Below, in pieces: positions 26,987 through 35,992 of a stretch of DNA of 54,073 nucleotides (position 1 is the stretch's first letter; every line of letters starts with the position of its first letter). The translations under genes were made by a program, and so were the position numbers. Under the pieces are notes generated by a model. The model was not told where the DNA came from, searched no databases, and saw only the letters and a program-made list of their open reading frames with translations. Source of the DNA: Nitrososphaera sp. (lineage in GTDB: Archaea > Thermoproteota > Nitrososphaeria > Nitrososphaerales > Nitrososphaeraceae); contig JAJUFP010000011.1 of the NCBI GenBank assembly GCA_029263715.1, forward strand, positions 1-54,073. The letters are read 5' to 3'.

Positions 26987-27789
26987 CTAACCATCTCCAT
27001 TATTTTGTGAACTGGAGCCTGCATGCTCTTCATCTGCTCGATCGCGTTTTGCGAAAACACTGTCAACCTTATCGGCTTTGAGCCCGGTGCAAGGTCCAGG
27101 ACGCTTATCTCCTTGGCACGCTTGACCTCAACTCCGGGTATGGACTTGATGGCAGTGGCCTTGGCATCGTCGCCCACGACTATCAGGGCGCTGGTGCCTG
27201 ACCGGCCCGGCCTGCCCCTGCGCCTTGATGTGCCTGAACGTGGCTTTCTTGCCGCGTACGCACGGGCAAGATCGTCGCCAAGACCCAGGGCAACAAGGGC
27301 CTTTTCCAGGTCCTTGGATTTTGTTATCGACTCGATATCGTTTGAAACTACCAGCGGGAGTTTTACCTCGGATCCGATTTTGTGGCCGCGCTTTTCAACA
27401 AGCTCGCGGTTTGCCGTTGCTGCAACAGCAGAGCACAAGGCAAGTTTGTTTTCCTTGTGGTTGACCTGCTTGTAGATTATCTTCCATGATTCTGGCGGGT
27501 GTGCAACTCTTCCGTGACGTACACCGGCGACTTCTGCTGCTTGGCCTGCCCTTGGAAATCCTTCGCCGCGCGCCCTTGCCAGCCTTGCAATTCCAAGGCC
27601 AGTGTTACGGGATTCAGCGCTGACGTTTTCTCCGGCTGCCGGATACCTTCCCTGCCTCTGATAGGTGTGGGACAGCAGGTTGACGTACACCTTGTGTATG
27701 ACTTCTGGCCGGTATGGCGTGTCAAACACTACCGGAAGTTCTACGTCGCCGGCCTGCTTGCCGTCGATTCCTAATATGCTGGCTTTCAT
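26983..27789 (-). CDS. rpl4: 50S ribosomal protein L4
   Basis: 268 residues. VFDTPYRPEVIHKVYVNLLS, then a basic tunnel loop (RQGRYPAAGENVSAESRNTG), HPPESWKIIYKQVNHKENKL and a C-terminal KEISVLDLAPGSKPIRLTVF. This is the long archaeal/eukaryotic form of L4. It overlaps rpl3 upstream by four bases, so L3-L4-L23 are translated as a coupled set. Confidence 0.96.
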   Translation of the reverse strand: MKASILGIDGKQAGDVELPVVFDTPYRPEVIHKVYVNLLSHTYQRQGRYPAAGENVSAESRNTGLGIARLARARGEGFPRAGQAAEVAGVRHGRVAHPPESWKIIYKQVNHKENKLALCSAVAATANRELVEKRGHKIGSEVKLPLVVSNDIESITKSKDLEKALVALGLGDDLARAYAARKPRSGTSRRRGRPGRSGTSALIVVGDDAKATAIKSIPGVEVKRAKEISVLDLAPGSKPIRLTVFSQNAIEQMKSMQAPVHKIMEMVR

Positions 27790-28781
27790 TCAGATACTAC
27801 CTCCAGAACTTTTGGCTCAAGGACCTTCTTTGGAACATTGCGTATGGGGTGCCTCATCTTGATAAGGCGCTTTGGAACGCCGGGGATGGAGCCCCTGACT
27901 ACGATGTAATCGCCATTTACAAGGCCAAAGTGCTTGAAGCCGCCCTTTGGATTGATGGACTTGCCGTCCTTTTCAGTGTTGGACATTATCAGGATGCGCT
28001 TGTTGTACTCTGTTCTCTGGTGGAATCCCCTCTGACCCTGCCTTGCCACAGTGTACATGACTACTGCCGGCGAGATTGGGCCCAGCGTACCGACTGCACG
28101 CACGCTCTTTCTTGATTTGTGCTGCTTTCTTTTTACGCCAAACCTTGTGATCGGGCCTTCGATACCCTTGCCGCGGGTTATGCCAAAGACGTCGATGTTC
28201 TGTCCAAGCTGGAAGATATCGCTTGCCTTGACTTCCTTGCCCAGAAGGTTCTTGACGTATTCAAATTGCGATTTGACGTCCTTGCCGGAAACTGCGAGTT
28301 CAAAAACAAAAGGCCTCTTTTGAGAAAGACCAATAGAATGCGGCATGACTGCAACAATTGCCATGACAGAGGCTGTCTGGCCCAGCAAGCCCTCTGCCTT
28401 TGAGACGGCATCGTCTGCCTGCTTTACCTCGACTAGGCGTGCAAGCTCCTTTGGCAGATCCTTGGCATAAGCATCAAAGATCGCATGCTGGCCGTACAGA
28501 TCCTTCTTGTAGCCGCGCATACCAATTATCTTGATAGGTGGAGTTGCAATAACCGTCGCAGTGTTCAACAAATGCTTGCCAAAATTCGGAGTTTTTTCTC
28601 TATCATCTATCGTCAGGACATGAATCCCGCCGACCTTGAAACCAGCATATCCAAGAAGAGCAGTCTTTTCCCCAGTAGCCTGAGGCCAGGTCCTAACTCT
28701 TGCCTCAAGACTCTTGGCTCTTGCCCTTGGCCTAAAGGCGACACTACCTCTTCTCGGGGCGCTATACTTACGATGACCCAT
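27786..28781 (-). CDS. rpl3: 50S ribosomal protein L3
   Basis: 331 residues, archaeal length. It starts MGHRKYSAPRRGSVAFRPRA and has TRGKGIEGPITRFGVKRKQH, VGTLGPISPAVVMYTVARQG and QRGFHQRTEYNKRI, the conserved tip of L3 that reaches the peptidyl transferase centre. A good TATA box lies 26-37 bases upstream, so the L3-L6 cluster can be transcribed on its own. Confidence 0.97.
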   Translation of the reverse strand: MGHRKYSAPRRGSVAFRPRARAKSLEARVRTWPQATGEKTALLGYAGFKVGGIHVLTIDDREKTPNFGKHLLNTATVIATPPIKIIGMRGYKKDLYGQHAIFDAYAKDLPKELARLVEVKQADDAVSKAEGLLGQTASVMAIVAVMPHSIGLSQKRPFVFELAVSGKDVKSQFEYVKNLLGKEVKASDIFQLGQNIDVFGITRGKGIEGPITRFGVKRKQHKSRKSVRAVGTLGPISPAVVMYTVARQGQRGFHQRTEYNKRILIMSNTEKDGKSINPKGGFKHFGLVNGDYIVVRGSIPGVPKRLIKMRHPIRNVPKKVLEPKVLEVVSE

Positions 28782-28806
28782 AGATACTGCAAAACTCTGC
28801 CGTGCC

Positions 28807-28818
28807 CATTAATAAGTT
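28807..28818 (-). promoter_or_regulatory. Probable TATA box of the ribosomal operon (before rpl3)
   Basis: Minus-strand AACTTATTAATG lies 26-37 bases before the rpl3 ATG. Transcription would start at or next to the ATG (leaderless). Inferred from position and A/T content. Confidence 0.5.
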
Positions 28819-28836
28819 ATTGTGAAAAAATTGATC

Positions 28837-29673
28837 CTAGTTTTTCTGAAGCGAGTTGTTCAAAATTGCCAGTGTCCCAAGCACAGCTTCCTCAAGCCGT
28901 ACCGTCTCCGTGGCTTGGTTTGGAAACATGTTGATGGCGAATTCCGGCTTGATGCTGCCGCCCTCTCTTGCCAAGATCTCTTGCACGCCGTGCTTTGGAG
29001 CTCCAAATACCACGAGCAGGTTCTGCGCGTCCTTCAGCCGCTGCGTCAGCTTGGCCTCGATGTTACGAAAGTAGCTTCCCTTTCTTGAAGTGATTATGAA
29101 CTCTGTATTTTCCACGCTGCTCAGCAGCTTTGACAGAGACGGTACTTCCTTTACTTCGTAGCCCCAGTAATCGGTTATGTCCGAGTCAGCCGCTTCAGCA
29201 GCGCGTAGGTGCGGGTATCCGGACGTGAAACGGACATTGACCTTCTTGCCCTCATGGCCGGAGCCGTCAAAGGGGACAAGAGATCCAAGGCCGGCCTCCA
29301 CGTACAGCGACCCCTTGACCTTTACAATCACTCCGGTCCGGATGTCACCGGGCTTGACAGTCTTGATGTCCTGGGCCGGCTTGTGGTGCGGCGCCTTTAT
29401 TGGGTGCAGTATGCCGGCGTATTCAAGCTGCGTCATCTTTGGATACAGTATCTTGCGTAAGTACTGTGGCGTGTCCAGATACCGGAGAACGGTGCGCAAA
29501 AGAAGCGGGTCTTCTTTTTCAAATTCTGACACAGGGTCGTGGTAGACGAATATCTTTTTCACGCAAAAGATCGAGCAGGCCCGGGCAAACTGCCCTATCT
29601 TGATGCTCTTGTCGCGTTTTGTCTGCTCGTCGGATAATGATGAGTCGGGTATTGCCACCCAGATGTTGAGCAT
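28837..29673 (-). CDS. SPOUT-fold RNA methyltransferase (C9orf114/Sfm1-like, DUF171-type)
   Basis: 278 residues. The N-terminus MLNIWVAIPDSSLSDEQTKR with CVKKIFVYHDP is followed by an inserted OB-like domain (KPGDIRTGVIVKVKGSLYVE). A C-terminal SPOUT knot follows, with LLVVFGAPKHGVQEILAREG and NMFPNQATETVRLEEAVLGT. The last block is the SAM-binding trefoil knot of these enzymes, which methylate ribosomal RNA or protein. The archaeal gene is often beside rpl3, as here, so a role in large-subunit maturation is likely. It lies three bases after the redoxin gene. Confidence 0.88.
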   Translation of the reverse strand: MLNIWVAIPDSSLSDEQTKRDKSIKIGQFARACSIFCVKKIFVYHDPVSEFEKEDPLLLRTVLRYLDTPQYLRKILYPKMTQLEYAGILHPIKAPHHKPAQDIKTVKPGDIRTGVIVKVKGSLYVEAGLGSLVPFDGSGHEGKKVNVRFTSGYPHLRAAEAADSDITDYWGYEVKEVPSLSKLLSSVENTEFIITSRKGSYFRNIEAKLTQRLKDAQNLLVVFGAPKHGVQEILAREGGSIKPEFAINMFPNQATETVRLEEAVLGTLAILNNSLQKN

Positions 29674-29675
29674 GG

Positions 29676-30338
29676 CTATTCGCTTAGCAATCCCTGTATT
29701 ATGGGCTCAAGATGCCCGCTTGATCCAAACAGCATTTGTCGCAGGTTGCCCTTCCTGTCAATCAGGATGGATGATGGCGTACCCCGCAGGGCATACTCTT
29801 CAAAGGTTTTGGCAGAATACTCTTTGTGTGAGAGATAGTCCTTAACCCGGTTTTTCAGGTCTGCCTTGCTTCTCTCGCTGTACGACCTGTACTCTGGGAA
29901 GGTCTGTTCTATAAAGTCCAGCACCTTGTCATCGGTCAAGGGTCCGGTCTCTTTTTTCAGCACATCCATTCCAACTGGGAACGGGATCTTGTACGGCAGT
30001 TTGTTGCCATCCTTCAGCTGTCCGTACATGGCAAGGGCGCGGTATGTCTCGCCTATCACCTCGCCGGTGGTCAGCAGCTTTTGGAGGTTTTCAAGGGTGT
30101 TCTTGTCGTAATCCTCAAAGGCCGTGGCCATCCCAAGGACTGTGAGCCCCTTGTCCTTGTAATTGTTGTACAGCTCTATGGCCTCCGGTATTCCGTACAG
30201 AAAACAGCCGGGGCAGTTAACCTGAAAAACCTCAACCAGGACCACGTTTCCCTTTTCTTTGTCGATGTTTGTGGGTTTTCCCTGCACCCATGTAGAAATA
30301 TTGAGGTTGGGTGCCTTGGACCCTATCTTGACTGCCAT
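29676..30338 (-). CDS. Thioredoxin-fold redoxin (AhpC/TlpA-like)
   Basis: 220 residues. KIGSKAPNLNISTWVQGKPT starts the thioredoxin fold, with the active-site pair in QVNCPGCFLYGIPEAIELYN (CPGC) and the cis-Pro region in ALRGTPSSILIDRKGNLRQM. A roughly 90-residue helical insertion separates the two, longer than in classical TlpA. No signal peptide, so it is cytosolic. It may serve as a peroxiredoxin or disulfide reductase. It lies between psmA (49-base gap) and the SPOUT gene (two-base gap). Confidence 0.85.
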   Translation of the reverse strand: MAVKIGSKAPNLNISTWVQGKPTNIDKEKGNVVLVEVFQVNCPGCFLYGIPEAIELYNNYKDKGLTVLGMATAFEDYDKNTLENLQKLLTTGEVIGETYRALAMYGQLKDGNKLPYKIPFPVGMDVLKKETGPLTDDKVLDFIEQTFPEYRSYSERSKADLKNRVKDYLSHKEYSAKTFEEYALRGTPSSILIDRKGNLRQMLFGSSGHLEPIIQGLLSE

Positions 30339-30386
30339 TACGATACCTTTTGAAGTCAGGTGTCTAAATTAACCTTACCGTGATTC

Positions 30387-31124
30387 TCAGGGAGTTCTCT
30401 TGCTTGCCCTTTCCCTGGCCAAGGCGGCGTACTTTTCAATCTCTTCATCTTCCACCTTGCGCATGATCTTGCTCTGGGTGTCGATTATGGCCATCTTCAA
30501 GTTCCTGGTGGTGGTCTTGTCCTCGCTGACAAGGTAGATGCCTTCGATTGCCAGAGCGGCGGCATCTTCAATTGCGCCATCCAACTTGTAGGTCTTTTCA
30601 AGGAAGTCGGTAACCTGGTCGCTTCCTGCTCCGATGGCCACTGCATCGTAGGCGATGTACGTTCCGCTTGGGTCTGTCAGGAACAGCGCTGTTCCGGTCT
30701 TGTCAACGCCAGCCAGGATGAGGGCAACGCCAAACGGCCTCAGTCCACCGTACTGGGTGAGCTGCTGGGCCATGTCAGCGACGTTCTTTGCAACTCCCTC
30801 AACGTCCACCGGTTCGTCGTAGATGAGCCGGTTGCTCTGCGCGAAAAAGCGTGCATGATCCACCTGGGCTCTTGCGTCAGGGATGTATCCTGCCGCGGCG
30901 ACGCCGATGTGATCATCGATCTGGAATATCTTTTGGGTAACGTTGGATACCTGCAGTTTTCTTGTCTTTTCCTCGACTGCCAGAATAACGCCATCCTTGG
31001 CCTTGATGCCTATTGCCAGTGTTCCGCGTCTTACGGTCTCGATAGCATATTCTACCTGGTAAAGTCTTCCATCTGGAGAGAATACTGTAATTGCACGGTC
31101 ATAGCCGGCTGCTGCTGGTAACAA
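30387..31124 (-). CDS. psmA: Proteasome subunit alpha
   Basis: 245 residues from a TTG start. AAAGYDRAITVFSPDGRLYQ followed by VEYAIETVRRGTLAIGIKAK is the diagnostic alpha-subunit N-terminus that gates the 20S core, and IGVAAAGYIPDARAQVDHAR supports it. The catalytic Thr of beta subunits is absent, as it should be. A TATA-like stretch at about 31149-31160 puts the transcript start next to the TTG. It heads the psmA-redoxin-SPOUT-ribosomal gene run. Confidence 0.96.
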   Translation of the reverse strand: MLPAAAGYDRAITVFSPDGRLYQVEYAIETVRRGTLAIGIKAKDGVILAVEEKTRKLQVSNVTQKIFQIDDHIGVAAAGYIPDARAQVDHARFFAQSNRLIYDEPVDVEGVAKNVADMAQQLTQYGGLRPFGVALILAGVDKTGTALFLTDPSGTYIAYDAVAIGAGSDQVTDFLEKTYKLDGAIEDAAALAIEGIYLVSEDKTTTRNLKMAIIDTQSKIMRKVEDEEIEKYAALARERASKRTP

Positions 31125-31228
31125 TTCATCCTAGCTTTTTCGGATCGTTTAATTTAAGTTTTAGGATTGTTTTGGCTTTGTGTAAATAAGCTAGGTCTGT
31201 TAAAAAAAAGTCCACATCTTGTCAATCG

Positions 31229-31252
31229 TTTGTTAAGCACGTCCTTAACAAA
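31229..31252. repeat. Inverted repeat with TTGTTAA half-sites, upstream of psmA
   Basis: TTTGTTAAG and CTTAACAAA, exact inverse copies, are separated by six bases, about 105 bases before the psmA start and behind the hydrolase gene. A near copy lies at 32539-32558, and the core TTGTTAACAA occurs at 33661-33670. It is either an operator or an RNA hairpin for the hydrolase transcript. Confidence 0.55.
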
Positions 31253-31284
31253 TAGTACTTTTCACAAAGGCCTTCTGGCTGTAA

Positions 31285-32394
31285 TTATTGCATATCGTTT
31301 TCTGTCGCATTATGTTGCCTCAAAAAGTCCATAACAACAGATTTAGTATCTTGGTGATGCCCCAAAAGGACGTGGCCTCCGCTATCAAATTCAATGTGCT
31401 TTGCATTAGGAATTTTCTGTGCAGCGTACAGGCTATGGGAGGGATTGACAAGAGTATCATCTTTGGCGTTGATGACCAGCGTCGGTATATTGATTTTGTC
31501 TAACGAATAATTAATCAAGATAAAGTTAACCCTGTCATTTAGCATACCTGGTTGGCGTGGGCTAATTGGATTCATTGAGGGAATGAAGGTATCTGAAACC
31601 CAAGACTTATCCTCTGGACTTAGTTTTGCCTGCACCTCTGGAGTCACGCCCAAAAATGAAAGCAACTGAGGCTGCAAATACTTGCCAACAAACCAGAATG
31701 CAAAATCAGACTTGAAAAAATGGTTGTGGATTACCTCGTCCATAAACTGCATTGGTGGTTCCTTATGGACAACGGCAGATGTTAGAATGAGTACTGATAT
31801 CTTGTCAGGGTGCCGCAGTGCAAACTCGATAGACGATGGCCCGCCAGCAGAGAACCCAACAACTGCAACCTTTTTGATGTTCAGCTTGTCCATCAATTCT
31901 GCGTATGCATCAGCCTGTGCTGCAAACGATGATTTTTGATTGCTGTCGTCGTTGTCTGGCAGAGGAGTATTCAAGAAACCAAATCTTGAAGGAGCAATTA
32001 CACGAAACTGATCACTATCGTCCCCCAAGAATATTTGTGATAACAGAATTCCCTGATCATAGCCGCCTCCTGCTCCATGCACTACCAATACGGGATAGCC
32101 ACTCCTGATATCGGCATACTCCAGAGGGCCATAAGCAGTGTTTACGACCCCACTACCTTTTGTGATGCGCTCCTGCGCAGTCGCCATATCGGCCTGAAAG
32201 CTCTGGTACAAGAAAACAACTACGACAGTTGTCACTGCGCTGAGAGCGGTTCCAACCATGAGTGAATTTTTTGCCGATGTGTAATCCCGTTTTCTTAACT
32301 TAAAGAACACAGTCAGCCCGCCCATTACTTGAAAGAAGACAGGCAGTAGATACCATAATGGGCTACTTTTTCTTCTTTTAGATTCTGAAGCCAC
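31285..32394 (-). CDS. Membrane-anchored alpha/beta hydrolase
   Basis: 369 residues from a GTG start. Two hydrophobic N-terminal segments (about 12-33, PLWYLLPVFFQVMGGLTVFF, and 45-66, LMVGTALSAVTTVVVVFLYQ) are followed by an alpha/beta hydrolase domain. Oxyanion loop VLVVHGAGGGYDQG, nucleophile elbow VVGFSAGGPSS (Ser), acid near LVINAKDDTLVNPSH and His in FDSGGHVLLGHH complete a catalytic triad. The substrate is unknown (ester, lactone or lipid are possible). It is flanked on both sides by TTGTTAA-type inverted repeats. Confidence 0.85.
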   Translation of the reverse strand: MASESKRRKSSPLWYLLPVFFQVMGGLTVFFKLRKRDYTSAKNSLMVGTALSAVTTVVVVFLYQSFQADMATAQERITKGSGVVNTAYGPLEYADIRSGYPVLVVHGAGGGYDQGILLSQIFLGDDSDQFRVIAPSRFGFLNTPLPDNDDSNQKSSFAAQADAYAELMDKLNIKKVAVVGFSAGGPSSIEFALRHPDKISVLILTSAVVHKEPPMQFMDEVIHNHFFKSDFAFWFVGKYLQPQLLSFLGVTPEVQAKLSPEDKSWVSDTFIPSMNPISPRQPGMLNDRVNFILINYSLDKINIPTLVINAKDDTLVNPSHSLYAAQKIPNAKHIEFDSGGHVLLGHHQDTKSVVMDFLRQHNATENDMQ

Positions 32395-32538
32395 AAGTTT
32401 TCGTGTGTGTTATGGAAGACAACGATACTTAACAAGCAGGCATGCAGTGCAATACACAGCGTAACCTGATGCAAATTTACCAGAATTCGGTTGCATGTGT
32501 TGAATGTCACTAGCGAACATCTGTTAAAAAATTGGTCA

Positions 32539-32558
32539 TTTGTCAAGTTCTTAACAAA
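32539..32558. repeat. Second TTGTTAA-type inverted repeat, between hydrolase and DUF371 gene
   Basis: TTTGTCAAG and CTTAACAAA (one mismatch) are separated by two bases in the divergent region. It lies about 145 bases before the hydrolase start and 95 before the DUF371 start. It shares half-sites with 31229-31252. Confidence 0.5.
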
Positions 32559-32652
32559 AGGCACTATTTGCACAAGACCGATTGTTTTCCACGCCGGCCG
32601 TTTTGGCGCTATCCAGCTTGATTTTAATAACGTCTCTGCACAGCATTGCACG

Positions 32653-33069
32653 TTGGTACAGGACGAGATAATTTTCTACGGCCACCCAAACGTCCAGTCG
32701 CTTCACAGCCGGACCGTCGAGATAACAAAGGAAGAGAACCTGACTCTGAGGGGCGACTGCATCATAGGCGTGCGTGCCGCAAAGGCCTGTGCAGACCTTG
32801 ACGAGTCTTTAAAGAGCAGGCTGATGAGCGATTCAAAGATAAGAATAGAGATAATGGCCGGCAGCTATACCTACGAGATCGTTGGAAGCGGCGACAGCCG
32901 GCTTACTTTGAAAAACAAGCACGATATCGTGATCAGAAAGACCAACTTTGTCTGCCCACGCACGCTCCTTGTAAGGTGCGACAAGGCATCCTCGGACCTG
33001 CCCCGGGGCATGGTAGAGATCTTGAAGGACCCAGCAACAAAAGGGATATTCAGGATCACGGCAGAGTAG
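32653..33069 (+). CDS. DUF371 family archaeal protein
   Basis: 138 residues from TTG 32653. The frame is open back to 32491, but the family starts near IIFYGHPNVQSLHSRTVEIT, and a TATA-like TTTTAATAAC at 32622-32631 fits a leaderless start at 32653. EENLTLRGDCIIGVRAAKAC is the characteristic family block. It is known as a conserved archaeal protein without proven function. It converges with the ArsR-type gene; the two stops are adjacent. Confidence 0.85.
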   Translation: MVQDEIIFYGHPNVQSLHSRTVEITKEENLTLRGDCIIGVRAAKACADLDESLKSRLMSDSKIRIEIMAGSYTYEIVGSGDSRLTLKNKHDIVIRKTNFVCPRTLLVRCDKASSDLPRGMVEILKDPATKGIFRITAE

Positions 33070-33603
33070 TCACTTTTGCGGATTCTTTGTCAGAACCTCG
33101 CTGTATTCCTTGCTTTCGATGGCCCTTGCCAGCGCCGCGTTCAGGATCTCGGCTGCCAGAAAACCGGCGCATTTGTCGTTTTTTCCAACCAGCGCAGTAA
33201 ACCTCTTGTCGCCATGGATGCCCTTCATTATTTTCAGTAGCTTGTTTCCGACATCGTCTATCAGCCTGTCGGCCTTTTTCAAGTCCGCTGATGCATCGCA
33301 GTCGTAGACCTTGATGGTTGCCGAATAGTACTTCATCACTGCGCCTCGGACCTCCACCATCCGGGCCGTCTCCACAAGGCCGGCTTCCTTTAGCATTTCA
33401 AGGTGGTGCCTTATCGTGGTGGTGGCTTTTTTGTGGCCAGAGCCGTCCAGTGCTTTGGCGATCTCTTCTGCAGTCATGGGTTTGTGGCCAAGCATGTCCA
33501 GCATCTTGATTCTTGTTGGATCGGCCAAGCCCTGAGCAGAGGAAGGATCAAGCGTGCTTACTTTTCTTACCCTGATCTCTTTTTGAAATATTGTATCTGA
33601 CAT
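33070..33603 (-). CDS. ArsR-type winged-helix transcription regulator
   Basis: 177 residues from ATG 33603 (MSDTIFQKEIRVRKVSTLDP). The winged helix is at about 25-95: GLADPTRIKMLDMLGHKPMT, EEIAKALDGSGHKKATTTIR and HHLEMLKEAGLVETARMVEV. The remaining 80 residues form a helical effector/dimer domain (CDASADLKKADRLIDDVGNK, GKNDKCAGFLAAEILNAALA). No metal-binding CVC box is seen, so it probably senses something other than arsenic-type metals. A TTGTTAACAA palindrome lies about 60 bases upstream, a possible self-operator. Confidence 0.85.
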   Translation of the reverse strand: MSDTIFQKEIRVRKVSTLDPSSAQGLADPTRIKMLDMLGHKPMTAEEIAKALDGSGHKKATTTIRHHLEMLKEAGLVETARMVEVRGAVMKYYSATIKVYDCDASADLKKADRLIDDVGNKLLKIMKGIHGDKRFTALVGKNDKCAGFLAAEILNAALARAIESKEYSEVLTKNPQK

Positions 33604-33660
33604 CACCAAAAAATTCCGCCTATAATAGTAAAGCACGGTTATCAGATTTTGTTGTTTAAT

Positions 33661-33670
33661 TTGTTAACAA
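33661..33670. promoter_or_regulatory. TTGTTAACAA palindrome upstream of the ArsR-type gene
   Basis: A perfect 10-base palindrome about 60 bases before the ATG, just beyond a TATA-like TACTATTATAGG on the minus strand (about 33617-33628). It shares half-sites with 31229-31252 and 32539-32558. Confidence 0.45.
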
Positions 33671-33729
33671 CATAACTATCACCATGATTTTGATAAGCCA
33701 ATAGTGTTTACATTAGTATCTAGATAGTC

Positions 33730-33773
33730 TTGCTATCATCATCCTCATATCATTACTGATTTTATGATAGCAA
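33730..33773. repeat. Perfect 10-base inverted repeat with 24-base loop
   Basis: TTGCTATCAT (33730-33739) and ATGATAGCAA (33764-33773). It lies in the 286-base gap between the ArsR-type gene and purC, which holds no supported coding region (a 79-codon frame at 33713-33952 overlaps the purC end and looks random). A hairpin downstream of purC is possible. Confidence 0.5.
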
Positions 33774-33890
33774 TAAAACGCGGCGTCAATTTTTGCCATT
33801 GGCAACGCCCACTGCCCGCCAGATGGCCCCTGACAAGCACGGATAGGCGCCAGAATGTCTAGAAATACGATACAGGAATTGAGCAGAAAT

Positions 33891-34730
33891 CTACAGCTTT
33901 CTCCCACTGATTCTTTCGTAGGCCAGAATGTAGCGCCGGCCAAGCTCGGCAACTATCTCTGGGGCCACCGCCGGCGGGTCAGGCTTTCTTCCTTCCCTTG
34001 CAAGCCGGTCGACTTCGGCCTTGAATCCGGTCTTGATGAGCCAATCCCGCAAAAGCTGTTTGTCGTAGGCTTCCTGCGTCCTTCCAGGCTGATAATCGGC
34101 CTTGAGCCACAGGCGGTACTCGTCAGGACCAAGCGAGTCTCCAAGAATTATGTTTCCCTTATCGTCCTTTCCAAACTCGAATTTGACGTCGGCGATGATA
34201 AAGCCGGCCCTGTCAGCTATCTGGCTCATCTTTTCATACAGAGAAATCGATGCCTTTTCAAGATAATCGTATTCTGTCGCGGTCAGGATTCCTGATGAGA
34301 CTACCTGCGCTCTGTCTATTGGCAGGTCGTGTTCCTCGGACTTGGTCGTTGGGTCAAAGATCGGTCGTGGAAGTTTTCCGGCCAGCACCGGCTTGAAATC
34401 AGCCGGAAGATCCTTTCCAAGGCGGCTTTGATACCGGTCTGCCAAGCTTCCGTAGAAATAGCCGCGCACCACGCACTCTACCGGTATCATGGTCAGCCTT
34501 TTGACGGCCATCTTGTCCTTGTCCACAACTTTGATCATGTGATGCGGCGTGCCAAGGGATTCAAACCAGAACTCGCCAAACCTGCAAAGGACCTCGCCCT
34601 TTCTTGGGATGGGCGTTTTCATCATGACGTCAAAAGCAGAAACGCGGTCGGAAAAGTGAAACAGTATGTTTCCGTCATCAAGCTCGTAGATGTCCTTTAC
34701 TTTGCCTTTGCGGAGCAGCCTCAACACCAC
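33891..34730 (-). CDS. purC: SAICAR synthase (phosphoribosylaminoimidazole-succinocarboxamide synthase)
   Basis: 279 residues. PurC joins CAIR and aspartate with ATP in purine synthesis. LLRKGKVKDIYELDDGNILF and SDRVSAFDVMM open the fold; PVECVVRGYFYGSLADRYQS and IIADVKFEFGKDDKGNIILG follow. It is divergent from purK over 70 bases, so both adjacent purine units can share a control region. Confidence 0.95.
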   Translation of the reverse strand: MVLRLLRKGKVKDIYELDDGNILFHFSDRVSAFDVMMKTPIPRKGEVLCRFGEFWFESLGTPHHMIKVVDKDKMAVKRLTMIPVECVVRGYFYGSLADRYQSRLGKDLPADFKPVLAGKLPRPIFDPTTKSEEHDLPIDRAQVVSSGILTATEYDYLEKASISLYEKMSQIADRAGFIIADVKFEFGKDDKGNIILGDSLGPDEYRLWLKADYQPGRTQEAYDKQLLRDWLIKTGFKAEVDRLAREGRKPDPPAVAPEIVAELGRRYILAYERISGRKL

Positions 34731-34801
34731 AGCCTCGTTCTCAATAGAATATCTGCCTTTTGAAAGACTTTTAACGGCGATTTTCAGATCTTTGCTGTCC
34801 G

Positions 34802-35992
34802 ATGGTTGACAGTCGAGTTCTTGCGATAAACAGGCCCATCTGCGTGGGCATCATAGGCGGCGGACAGCTGGGCAAGATGATAGCCCACGAAGCAAGGCGG
34901 ATGTCCCTTAAAGTCATTGTTCTGGACCCCACCGAGGGCTGCCCGGCATCCAGGGTCGCCGACGAGCAGATAGTGGCCGACTTTAAAGACGAGCAGGCCA
35001 TAATGGACCTTGCCGGCAAATGCGATGTTTTGACTTACGAGATAGAGCTGGCCAACTCCTCTGCTTTAAAACAGCTAGAGTCCAGGAACTACCCTGTCAG
35101 GCCGGCCCCCGAGTCGCTTCGGATAATCCAGAACAAGTACAGGCAGAAATCGTTTCTAAAGAGCAACAAGATTCCTGTCGCCGAGTTTGAGCTTGTCAGA
35201 TCTGAAGAGCACCTGCAGGAGCTGTGCAAAAAGTTTGGATATCCGGCGGTCTTGAAGGCCACCGAGGACTCGTACGACGGCAGGGGCAACTTTGTGATAG
35301 CGTCCAAGGACAGGATTCCAGAGGCCTTTAGGTATTTTGCTGGCCGGGAGTGCATGCTGGAAAAGTTTGTGCCGTTTACCAAAGAAGTCTCGATAATGGT
35401 GGCCCGCAACCCAAGCGGACAGATAGAATCCTTTCCCGTAGTTGAAAACATACACAAGCAAAACATACTTGATACCACCATAGCGCCGGCCGCAATAAGC
35501 CGCAGCGTGAAAGCAAGGGCAAAAAAGATTGCGGAAAAGACCATGGCGGTCTTGCACGGGGCCGGGATCTTTGGAATAGAGATGTTTGTCACAAGAAAAG
35601 GCGAGGTTCTGGTAAACGAGATAGCGCCAAGGCCGCACAATTCCGGGCATTACTCCAACGAGGCCTGCTCTATATCGCAGTTTGAGCAGCATCTTCGGGC
35701 CGTGCTGGACCTGCCGCTGTCCAAGCCGGAACTGCTGCACCCCGCTGTCATGGTCAACATACTTGGGCCAGACGGACTGGACGGACCGTACGCAGTCGAC
35801 GGACTGGACAGGCTGTTTGCGATTCCCGGCGTGAAACTTTACATCTATGGCAAAAAGATATCCAAACCAAGAAGAAAGCTGGGCCACATAACCGCGACGG
35901 GCCGGACGGCTAGGCAAGCTTTAGAAAGGGCCACAAAGGCAAGGCAAGCAATAAGGCTCGTACCAGCCGTAACGGAGGCAAAGCAGAATTGA
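34802..35992 (+). CDS. purK: N5-carboxyaminoimidazole ribonucleotide synthase
   Basis: 396 residues. ATP-grasp enzyme that carboxylates AIR to N5-[24 protein letters not shown] is the N-terminal signature; [20 protein letters not shown] binds [23 protein letters not shown] and [20 protein letters not shown] are the metal/substrate block. The stop overlaps the TTG of purE (TTGA), which couples the two consecutive enzymes. Confidence 0.96.
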   Translation: MVDSRVLAINRPICVGIIGGGQLGKMIAHEARRMSLKVIVLDPTEGCPASRVADEQIVADFKDEQAIMDLAGKCDVLTYEIELANSSALKQLESRNYPVRPAPESLRIIQNKYRQKSFLKSNKIPVAEFELVRSEEHLQELCKKFGYPAVLKATEDSYDGRGNFVIASKDRIPEAFRYFAGRECMLEKFVPFTKEVSIMVARNPSGQIESFPVVENIHKQNILDTTIAPAAISRSVKARAKKIAEKTMAVLHGAGIFGIEMFVTRKGEVLVNEIAPRPHNSGHYSNEACSISQFEQHLRAVLDLPLSKPELLHPAVMVNILGPDGLDGPYAVDGLDRLFAIPGVKLYIYGKKISKPRRKLGHITATGRTARQALERATKARQAIRLVPAVTEAKQN

